NCBI RefSeq assembly: GCF_037042905.1
Contig: NC_087247.1
Span: forward strand, 77,732,420-77,796,419
Source: Lytechinus pictus
Lineage: Eukaryota; Echinodermata; Echinoidea; Temnopleuroida; Toxopneustidae
Direction: 5' to 3'
DNA length: 64,000 nt
In this document: one piece after another, positions 37,501 to 49,500 of the stretch
Numbering within the stretch: the first letter of the stretch is position 1
Layout of the letters: each line of letters begins with the position of its first letter
Position numbers and translations under genes: made by a program
Notes under the pieces: model-generated
What the model saw: only the letters and a program-made list of their open reading frames with translations
What the model was told of the DNA's origin: nothing
Database searches by the model: none

Positions 37501-40500
37501 ACAACTACCCCCCGAGGACAATTACCCCCCGGACAAGTACCCCCCGGACAATTTATTACCCCCCCGGACAATTTATTACCCCCCCGGACAATTAACCCCC
37601 GGACAATTACCCCCCGGACAATTACCCCCGGACAATTACCCCCCGGACAATTACCCCCCAGACAACTACCCCCCGGACAACTACCCCCCGGACAATTACC
37701 CCCCAGACAATTACCTTTAGAAAATCCCCCCTTCTCTCCAGCATCAATGTTAGAATTAGGCGGGACCAATCGTAAGTTTTGGTCGGTGGCACAGGTTTCC
37801 GAGATATTTTTTTACTTTATCTTACGTTAATAACTTTTTCTTTCTCTTTTATATTGCTCTTTCTCCTGTTCTCTCACTTTCTTCTTTTTTCCTTTTTTGT
37901 TTTTATTTAGCGGCGCCTTCTGCATCATGAAAAATGGGGGGGGGGGGGCTTGCACCCGAAACCTCCCGTTTGGCTATGCATATATACATCAGAAAATTTG
38001 TAAACTGGCCCTCATTCTAAGTTTTCATAGAACAATTGAACACGATTAGTCATAATAATCACAAATGCTGAATATCTCTGTTTCCAACTGATCTGATTTT
38101 TTAAATATTTATTTTGGGTTTAATTTCAGGTAAGAAATCAGGCAAATAGATAAAACGTAAAAAAAACACCTTTATAGGTAGAAATATTGAAAGTCGATAA
38201 CGCAACTATGAACACTAACACTGTCAAGTAGACCTATAAATCTTTTTTTTTTAAACAGTTCAACTAACAAGAAGCTAAGAATTATGAAACAATTGGTGCG
38301 CATTCCAGATTAAGATATGGCTTTATAACATAATACAGTAAGCTAAAAAACTTTATGCAAAGATAATACACACAAGAACACCTTGTAAATTACAAGGTGT
38401 TTTTATGTGTATTATTCTTGGGTGAAAGCAATTAAACATTAAAGAAGGAAATTAAGTACCAAATTTACTAAATTGTAAACAATATGACATAATCAAATAC
38501 AGTGTTTTTTCTGTACAAATTGGCAATCATGATAGTATACAATTCGTTTAAGGTGCATTTTAAGGACGGTTTGTAAGAATTTATAAAGAAGTACGCCAAT
38601 GCAAATCAAATAATGCGACCGAGCACCGTGAGCTGAAAATATTAATATTTAGACCATAAAACGGAAATTTTACAGAGCACTTGAAAAATCAATTTGTAAA
38701 TTTAAAAATAATGAAAGCTCGATATCCGAGATGAAATATGTTTTGTATATTGACTTCGAAACTTGATATTTTAAGCTCCATATTAGCCTATATTGAGCAA
38801 GATATTAATCTCATCGAAAAAGCAATGCGAGCGCGAAGCGCGAGCGGAAAATACTTGATATTCCGGTATGAAAATGGTGAATTTGAGCACTATCTAAAGC
38901 ATTGTGTATGGAAATTGTGAAGTGGATGTGGAAAGCACTTAATAAATGATGCGAGTGTGAAGCGCGAGCTGATATCTTCATTATTATTTTGACCTAGGAC
39001 CTGGACATTCTAGGTCTAAGGACATTTTGTCATCATATGAAAATGATGACAACTTTCTTATTCCTCTTCCTGAGCGCGATATGAAACATATGAAACTGTG
39101 ATATTGTCGATATTCTTTTCTGAAAAGGGACAATTTAGTCATTAAGAATTCATGAAAATTTTATTATCATATCTATTAATGTAATAAGCCTAAATGAGTA
39201 AGTAAAATGTGTTGACACTGAGGCCTGAAAACTTGATATTTTAAGCACTTTTGTAATCATGAATAGGATTTGTGAGTTGATATATTTTTAACAAAAATGC
39301 GAGCGCAAATCGTAAGACGAAATTTTTGGGTAAACTGTCATAAAAGGGGGGTTTTAAGTAGTTTGTTATATAATTTGGCAAATCAAATAATGTGAGCGCA
39401 TAGCGCAAGCTGCAAGTTATATTCACACCATAAAACGGACATTAAACAGAGCACTTAAAAATCAGTTTGTAAATCAAACAAAATTATGAATAATGTCCGA
39501 GCTGAAATATGCTTTGTAATATCGACTTCAAAACTTGACATTTTAAGCAACATATCAGCCTATTTAGCAAGATGTGTATCTCATCGAACAGGCTATGCGA
39601 GCCCGAAGCGCGAGCGAAAAAATTAATATAGTGACATGAAATATATTTTTTAATCATTTTCCAAGTCATCCCCTGACCTTTTTTTTTCACTCGTCTCCCT
39701 CTTGTTTTCCTCCTTTCTTTCCCCTTCTTTTTCTTTTTTTCTTTATTTCCCCCTTTTTTTCATTTTTTTGCTCTGCCGATAGGGGGGGGGGGGGGGTGGC
39801 GGGCCCCTGGCCCCCCTGGATCTGCCTATGGATGGAGCTCAATTTTACAGCTTTCTTACGGCGTACGTTTGATTCCAAGATACTCGAGAATGCCTTGAGT
39901 ACTGTACTTCTTATGTCAAACGTACGGCCGACGTATGACTCTGTGCACTCCCTTTGTCTTGGGGGTAATTGTCCGGGGGGGTAGTTGTCCGGGGGGTAGT
40001 TTTCCGGGGGGTAATTGTCCGGGGGGTAGTTGTCCGGGGGGTAATTGTCCGGGGGGTAGATGTCCGGGAGGTAGTTGTCCTGGGGGTAATTGTCCGGGGG
40101 TAGTTGTCCGGGGGGTAGTTGTCCGGGGGGTAGTTGTCCGGGGGGTAGTTGTCCGGGGGTAATTGTCCTCGGGGGGTAGTTGTCCTCAGGGGGTAATTGT
40201 CCGGGGGGTAATTGTCCGGGGGGTAATTGTCATCGGGGGGTAATTGTCCGGGGGGTAGTTGTCCGGGGGGTGATTGTCCAGGGGGTAGTTGTCCTGATAC
40301 CGCCACAGCCACCGCTCTTTGAACGGTACGCTGGGCTTTGTTTAGATCCAGTCGACGATGGAGCAGAGGATGGGGTACATGGATCAGTTGAGTGCAAGCG
40401 GCCCCTTGATCTGGTGGATATCTTAGACATATTGTTAGAGATTACGTAATAATACAATCGAAAAGTGGGATGGGCCGTGCAACTGCCAACATGGCCAACT

Positions 40501-43500
40501 CACCAGTTTAAGCAATTAGAGACAGCCTTCCAAAGTGACACAACATGAAAATATCAATATGGGACTGGTCTAGTCAAAACATAGATCCTGAAAAAACCAT
40601 GGAGATTTCCCAGATACAAAATGACTTCCATAGAATCCATACATAAAAGATATGATGCACAATTTCCGGCGGGATCGAAACACTGACCACACACTACATT
40701 ATGCTGATACACAGACTATCATAAGAACTTTATCAACCATAGGAAATGTGGAATGAAATCTTGTATGGAATCTCTCAACTTTGGTGTCACACAAATTTAA
40801 CGTTCCTCTTTGTTGCGAGTTACGATTGATCCGATCAATCACAACCATGGATGGCCAGCAACATCAACATCTAATATGCATGTTTGTTCAAAATATTTTC
40901 TAACTATGATTTGGATGTATATTCATGCATTCATTGTTTTCTTGAAAATTCACTGTGCTTCTCTTTGTTTACAAAGGACATTGTGCAAATTTCCTTTAGT
41001 AAAAATTACATGTTTGACACTGATGAATTTCCATGGAGTTACAATTGATTGGATCAGTCGTAGCTCTTTGTAAGATGGGGCCCTGATAACATGCCTTAAT
41101 GGCCCTCAGAAAGACCTTAAAAATTTCCACCTCATCAGACCTATATTTCAAAAGAAATTTTAGTGGACCAGTCAGTGGCATCAGGGGATCTCAACAGACA
41201 CGGGCAAATGTCAGCAGACCAGTCAAGTACATGTATATTGTATATGCCTGATGATATTTTTGTTTTATTCTTATTGTAGGCCATTTGGGGATGATATTAG
41301 AGAGCTTGAAGCCACCCCAGTCACTAAATCTCCATCCAAGTCTAAAAAGAGGAAGAAAAGAGACTTAAATTCCTCAGATGTTGAACAACTAGATGACAAT
41401 ACCAAAACACGTAGTAAGTCTTATAGTTCAACATTTATATGAATTAATAAAATCCTGATAGTGTTCATGTATTACAATACAAGGGTTTGTCAACATACTT
41501 TGATTTTTTCACTTTGAGGACTTATGATTAGCTTAGATTATTGTTTAAGGTGGTAAATGATTTTTTTTAAATATATTCTAGTAGAACAAACAAGCATATT
41601 AAAGCAGTATACTTGGTATAAAAGAAAAAATCTGTTTGCCATAATAGAAGGGGTAAAATAGGCCGGTCAGATATGTTTTTTTCCTCCATGTCTTGGGTGA
41701 ATTGCTCACAATATTTTCAATAATATGGGTGATGTTCTATTGTATTCGCCAGTAAACAAAGGGGCCATTATAGGGAAAACAGTGAAAGTTAGGGTCTGTC
41801 AGCACATTTTGGTGTGGTCAAACAAGTCTCAGGTTTGACTAGGTTTGGTCGGGTTACGGTATAAAATTAGACCCATAGGTTGATGTGTACATGTCCATTA
41901 TTTCATTCCAAATTTAATGTTTATTTTGAAGTAACATTGCTTTTAATACTACTTCATTGTTTAGATTCCTTTGTGATGAAGCTTTTTGATCGTAGTGTTG
42001 ATCTTGCTAACTTCCGTGCTAATGCACCACTCTACCCTGTTTGTCGTGCTTGGATGGATAATACCCCAAATGCTAAGACACCAAAGATAGACTTGTCACC
42101 ATCACCAGAACCTTTACCTGATTCAGATATGGTAAGAACCAAAATGGAAATAAAGCCAAGTGGTTGATCATAATAGTATTGATGGTTCAGTTGAGAGCAT
42201 ACATGTAGATTGGTTAGATTTTCATATTGATGTGTACTTCTAAATTATCGATGTATTCCTCTGGTCCCAAACTGAATAATGAAATCTCAAGACTTTCAAT
42301 TTGATAATTCCAATACAAATTTAATGGTAAAAATACTATTTTCCAATTATTTTCCCCTTAAATTTTTTAGATAGTTCATTCATTCCGCAACCATAAGTCA
42401 CTTTTCAACCAAACTTGGATGGTAGATGGACTAGGGGGACCTGCATGTTATGCTGCAGTCAGAGGTCACATGGTAAGGTCAAAGGTCATTATTACTGTAG
42501 GTCAACATTAAAGTTTACATGCAAGACTCTCTTATGACACCTAACTCCGCAACCGTAAGTCACTTTTTAACCAAACTTGTATGATAGATGGACTTGGGAG
42601 ACCTGCATGTTATGCTGCAGTCAGAGGTCACATGGTAAGGTCAAAGGTCATTTGCAGGTCAATGTTAAAGTTTACATGCAAGACTCTCTTATGACATATA
42701 ACTCTGCAACCGTAAGTCACTTTTCGACCAAACTCGGGTTGTAGGTGTACTTAGGAGACCTGTATTTTCATTTTGTTCGTAGGTCACATGGTATATGGTC
42801 AAAGTTCATTTTGAGGTCAACATTAAATTTTATGGGCAAGACTGTTATTAAAAAGTGTTATTCCATCCCAGTCATTTCACAATGAAGTTTCGATACAATT
42901 CTGTTGCATGCCCTCGCAAATCACAATATTTCTGGTTATTTTCGTAAGTGGGCGAGACACAAAATTGCTTATGCCTTGTTTATCAATACTTAACATGATG
43001 TTAAACATTTTCCTTCCTCTAGTAGATTAAATTTCTTTGTCATTTTTCAATTTGCATTTCAAATGATTTTTAGCTGTACACTTGTCCAGTGTATGAGAAC
43101 GTTTTGATGTTAACTTATTTTCACTTTTCAGTCTGAGAATGGACTCATTTATAGGCTACCATCTCCAAGTAAGACTGGGAGTGAGATGACTGAAGAACTT
43201 TCAAGAGACCCTAGAATACCATCACCTGTACCACAGCCTCAAGAAACCTTAGATATACATGCAGTAAGTTTGCCTCCACCAATCCATCTCATACTCTCTT
43301 GCTCTCTGTGTGTCTTACGCACACTGGATGTCTTTTTATCTCAAGTCTCTAAGTGGTGTATACTAGGTGCACCACATACATGTATGGTAGGATAAAAAAG
43401 GAAAAAGAAATTAAATTTGATAAGATAAATATTACTGAAGAATCTTTGACCCCATTCCCTGTTAGCTGCAAAGAGGATGTATTTTCTTAAAATCATTCTA

Positions 43501-46500
43501 GGCAATGCTATTGTTTGCATATTTACCGCATTCATACCAAGCTTTCATCGGCTACAATGATGGTTTAGCCTGAATGCCCTGCCTTATATTGAACATTTCA
43601 CCCCCAAAAAGGGCTAAATAACACATATTTTATCATCAATTTTAAAGGTGCTCCATAAGAAAAGGAAGATATTGTTTTGTTTGAATACATCTTGATGATG
43701 AGGGTGATTCTGATAATGTTAATGATGATTTTGATAATAATGATAATGATTTTTGTTGACAATTATCTTGATAATGCTGCTGCTGTTGCTGATGATGATT
43801 ATGGTAATGAATGATGATAATGGTGGTGATGATGATAGTGATGATGATGATGGTGGTTATGATAGTGGTGATGATGATTCAATAGAGGATTCATCTCACC
43901 ATATGTTTTACTTGCTGAGTCAAATACACTAAAATGTGTAGGATTTTTATTATACGCCTGTCTTTACGGGACATGTTATTGTATCACGCGCGGTGTACAT
44001 CCGTCTGTCTGTCCGTCCGTCCGTTAACTTTTCCTTGTAAATGCGATAACTTCAGTTTAACTTGAGGTAGGCTCATATAATTTGGTGTGTATGATACTAG
44101 CATGGATCCCAGGAAGACTTTTAATATTGAGGTTAAAAGGTCAAAGTTCAAGGTCACACTGACATGTGTTCATCTTGCCCTTCTAAAGTCCTTGTAAACG
44201 CGATAACTTCACTTTAACTTAATCTAGGCTCATATAATTTGGTGTGTCTGAACTAGCATGGATCCCAGGAAGCCTATCAATTTTGCGGTCAAAAGGTCAA
44301 AGTTCAAGGTCACACTGACATGTTTTCATCTTGCCTTTCTGAAGTTCAATTCATTCAATTCAATTAAAAAATGGTCTTTATTGATAATCCAACATGTTAA
44401 CAATCATACATGAAAAAACAGCAACAGCTGGAAAAATCATGTTTACAAGTTGGTGTTGGCACATTATTAAATACATAGTAAAAACCATAGTAAAATGCAT
44501 TAAAAAAGGCTATACATTTAAAAGTTAATACAATTTACAGGTACATATAGGCTATACAGATCTGTATACATTTAAAAGTTAATACAATTTACAGGTACAT
44601 ATAGGCTATACAGATCTGTATACATTTAAAAGTTAATACAATTTACAGGTACATCTAGGCTATACAGATGTATACATTTAAAAGTTAATACAATTTACAG
44701 ATACAGGTACATCACGCGTAATGACATCTCAGTATTCAATTGTCATTGTGAAGCCTTTTTATTGAAATTTTAAAACCAGGAAAGAACATTATTGTTGGTG
44801 TCTTCTATAGACCACCTGATCAATCACATGCACATTTTATGGATACTTTAGGAAATATTTTGTCTACAGTTCATAATGAGAAAAAAGAATATTTCTTGGA
44901 GACTTTAATATTGATTTAATGAAATTAGATGTACAGAGTTCTTGTAATGAGTTGCTTGAATTATTTTACTCATATTGCTTTTTTCCTTGTATTACAAAAC
45001 CAACAAGAATAACTAACTCCACAGCTTCATTGATTGACAATTTATTTACAAATAGTAGCCTATGTGCAATATTTCCACAGAAATACTAACCTGTGACATA
45101 TCTGATCATTTGCCAATATTTGCCATGTTTGATTTAAAAGGTATATATGAAGATGAACCTGTTACATATAAACATCAAATTAATGATATCAATATTGACC
45201 GTTTTCTGAATGTTTTATCTTCAACTGATTTTGATAATCTGCTTTGCAGATATCAGGAAGAGCCAAATTATACGTATAAACAATTTATGGAGTTTTTTTT
45301 CTGAGACTTATAATAAATGTTTTCCTCTCAGAAGATTAAAAATAAAGAAAAATCATAAACCATGGTTTAACAAAAAACTCAAACAGATGTGTTCTAATAA
45401 AAATAAGTTATACAGTGCGTCCCAGAAAAAACGAAACCAAGATTTAGCGATGATTTATCAAAACTTAATCACAAATAAAATAGACAAATGACCTACCAAT
45501 GTATTAGCTTAGAATCTCCTCTTTCATCTGATATTAATTAAATTATTTCTCCTTTACGCATGAGTGAGCAAAAACAATATGAAGAGGGGATACCAAAAAG
45601 TCATTTGGCGGGTTGTATCTAGCTTTCAAAAGGAAAACCACATTTTTAAAAAGTTCAATATCTGCTCTTTAATTTGATACCTCAATTACATAAAATGGTC
45701 AAGAAATAACAAAGTTCTGGTTATTTGAAATAAGGCTTGAATTTCAATAATTTCATAAAATGAAGAGGTTTTACATGCTAGCGTTCAAACTCACTCGACA
45801 CTCCGTTTTGTTTACGATCAGCCATGCATTAAGTCTTTTGTTAACCATGCGATAGCTTCTGTGGGAAACCGGTGAAAACAGTTTATTTAATGAAATTATG
45901 GAAATTCAAGCCTTATTTCAAATAACCAGAACTTTGTTATTTCTTGACCATATTCTGTAATTGAGGTATCAAATTAAAGAGCAGATATTGAACTTTTAAG
46001 ACATGCGATTTTCTTTTTGAAATTCATATACCCCCCGCCAAATGAGTTTTGGTATCCTTCCTTCAAATTGTTTTTGCTCACTCATGCGTGAATGAGGAAT
46101 AATCTAAGTAATATCAGATGAAAGAGGAAATTCTAAGCTTTACATTGGTAGGTCATTTGTCTATTTTATTTTTGATAAAGTTATGATAAATCATCGCTAA
46201 ATCTCGGTTTCGTTTTTTCTGGTACGCACTGTATAAAAGGTATATTAAAAATCCTACATCACACAGAAAAGAATGTTATACTAAATTTCGAAATTCTTAT
46301 ACAAAACAAATTCGTGATGCAAAAAGAGATTACTACTTTTCTAAGTTTCAATTGTTTAAAGGAAACATTAATAAAACATGGAAAACAATTAATGATCTGT
46401 TACAAAGAAAAGGACTCCATAAAAACACCTCTTTATTCCAATGTAACGGTATACTTATTAGTGAATCCAAGAATATCGCTTAAGGTTTCAATGATTATTT

Positions 46501-49500
46501 CAAGAATATTGGTCATGAAATAGCTGGAATGAATAATAGTAACACTTGCAACAACTTTGAATCATTCTTGTGTAAAAGTTGTCCCTATAGATACAGCTTA
46601 TTTTTTACCTATTACAGAAAAAGAAATAATTGATATTGTTACATCTTTTAAAAAATGGAAGAGGTCCTGGTTTTGACTCTATTGATTGCACTGTTGTCAA
46701 AAGAGTTATACATGTTATCTCTAAACCACTTTGCAGTATTTTTAATCTATGTATTGAAAAGGGTATTGTACCTCAAGGTCTTAAAGTTGCTAAAGTTATT
46801 CCTATACATAAAAAGGGACCAAAAGATTTATTTACAAATTATAGACATATTTCCTTACTACCACTATTTTCGAAAATTCTTGAAAGATGCATCTATACAC
46901 GACTTCAAAGCTTTCTTGATAAAAACAAAATTCTTTGTAATAAACAATTTGGTTTCAGAGCTGGACATTCCACTCATCATGCTATCTTAGATTTTTTAAT
47001 GAGTGTGTCTAAAGCAATTGAAAACAAAGAGATAATTATTGGACTGTTCTTATACTTTAAAAAAGCATTTGACTCCATAAATCACAAAATACTTTTTTAA
47101 AACCTTTCTCATTATGGAATCTGTGGTGTTACTTTAAATTTATTTCACAGTTATTTGAGTAACCATAAACAATTTACAGTATTCAATTCTATAAACTCTA
47201 ATTATCAAACTGTTTCTTGCGGTATTCCGCAAGGATCAATCCTCGGTCCCATACTTTTTTTGATTTACATCAATGATTTAAATTCAGTATCTCCACTATT
47301 AAATTGTTTGTTATTTGCAGACGACACCAATATGTTTTATAAACACAGTGATGTGGAATGTCTTAATCAAAACTTTAACTCTGGACTTTCAAAGGTTAGC
47401 AAATGGGTTGAAGCGAATAAATTACAACTTAATTATGAAAAGACCCATGTAATGCTGTTCAATGCTCCGAAAAATAGTGCAAAAGAAGTAAATATACACA
47501 ACAAAAAAAGTAAGTCCCCCCTTGAACAAACATCAATAATTTTTTAACCAATGCGAGTTTTTGATATATTTTTACATGAGCGTGTAGGTAATTTTATAAG
47601 CCACCCTCTGAGTAAATGTTATTGACATATTTTACGTCATGCTTCAGTGAGCACCGTCAGAAGGCAAAAATGTCACTTTTCAAAAGTCACAAGCCAAAAA
47701 TCATGACTTTGAGAAAAGGTACTTTCAAAAAGACGATACAATTATTTTGGCTAAATTTCATGGTTGAATAAACACAAGTCCAAATTTGCTATAATTGGAT
47801 TTTTTTACACATTTTCATCAATAAAAGTGATAGAATATGATGACAGTTATTTTTGGGAAGAGTAACTTCAACAATATTCATCGTTTCATGGTTCAATGAA
47901 CATTTATTGAAAACTAAAAATACAATTTTCAAATATCATAGGCAAGTATTGTTTCATTTTGGTAACTGAAACTGATCTTTTATCAACTTTTTCGTTATGT
48001 TCATGACCAATTAACATGCTTCAATGATACAAAGGCGTTTAATTAAACATTCACGCTTGAATGACCATGTGGAATGTGAATAGCTCTTTTTTACGTTATT
48101 GGAAAAAATGCAATTTGTAACTATGGATATCTGTCACAAACCTCCTTGCATGGTTCATTTGATTTGATTTTTATGAAAATCCCGATGTTTAATACATCAG
48201 TGAGCACACAATATTCGAAAATTATGCAAATGAGAAGAAAGTTCAAGGCCTTGGCCCCACCCTGTGCCGTATCGAATTGTTATTTTGGTGTGCGCGCCTT
48301 TTGGATAGTGTTACTCTGAAGCCATGTGCGAAGTTTCATGAAATAACTGTTGGCAGAAGTAACAAAAACCGTCCATGAAACAAACCCCTTATTTCACATT
48401 TGTTAAAATGTTGACTTCCTCTCTCATAGACTTGTGTACATTATGGGTGCATATGTTTAAGAATAAGTAACCCCTTATTCAATATGGTGGAACTTTTTTT
48501 CAAGGCTGTCTTTAGCAATATCATTTGGCAGTAATGTTTATCAACCTATGGGCAGAATTCTGTGCAGAAATGAAATCTATTTGTTTATTTACGGATGAGT
48601 GAGCACGCATCAAAGTGGGAAAATGGGTATTTTTAATGTCACAGACTCATTTTAAAGGGTAATGAGGTGAATATTGGGGGCAAATTCGGTTTAAAATGTG
48701 ACTTTAATTGCTGTTTTTATCGTCCATCATTTCTATCACCACACACTTTCCGAACTTTTAACATTTTCATGGTTGAGCGAGCACATTCGAAAACTTAGGA
48801 ATGAATACTCTTTATAATGCATAAATGTATTCTTTTCCTAACAATTTCTCATGATCAGTTTAATTTTTGGACAAATCAGTGGTGGATCCAGAATTTAAAA
48901 ATGGGGAGGGGCCTATAATCGGGGGAGCCACCAACATTTTCAAATTCTAATATGACCTAACAAGTTGTAGAGGATACTACCAAAAACCCCTATGATGATA
49001 CGTCACAATACAGGGGCCGCGGAACGGTTTTGAAGTGTGGGGGAGGGGCTGAGCCAAAAGTGGGGGGGGGGGGCTGACCATGCAAAAAAATTTCGCATGG
49101 TCATTTTTACATTTTTGTACATGCTTTTGGAAAAAAAAGTGCCCCCCCCACCCCCGCTTCCGCGGCCCCTGCGATATTGTGCTCACTCAACCATGAACAT
49201 ACGATATCAAAATTGTGTGTGGAGTGGCTAAATGATGGAGAGTAAAACAGCATAACACCATAAAATTCACCTAAAAACAATTTTTGCCCAACTTTGTATT
49301 TGCACAATCTGAAAAACGACTCTTGTGACTTTCCAAAATGGTCATTTTTAATTCAATCTTTAATTACTCATGCATGACTCAACCGATCAATCTCATTTTT
49401 CCCCAGGAGTTGCCTAATGTATGTAGAAAACCACCTACGAAATATCATATCTCAAAATAACTCTGTTCAAAAGTTACAGCAATTTGATCTAGGGGGGACT

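Larger units (their letters stand above)
37383..40301. mobile_element. 2.9-kb foldback transposon with 15-bp-repeat arms and 9-bp target duplication
   Basis: GCCACAGCC lies at both flanks (37374-37382 and 40302-40310), an exact 9-bp duplication. Termini GGTTCTAGGACAACTACC and GGTATCAGGACAACTACC are near-identical inverted repeats. Each arm is about 335 bp of a 15-bp unit (GGACAATTACCCCCC in the left arm, its complement in the right). The 2.2-kb interior holds worn GCGAGCGCGAAGCGCGAGC repeats and no transposase. Design and 9-bp TSD resemble Drosophila FB and, as I recall, sea urchin TU elements. Frames in the arms read as (PGGNC)n only because 15 is divisible by 3. Confidence 0.88.

Noticed and set aside
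37202..40312. Open frames encoding (PGGNC)n or (PPDNYP)n, collagen-like
   Set aside because: The 15-bp minisatellite is divisible by three, so all frames stay open; both arms belong to a transposon.
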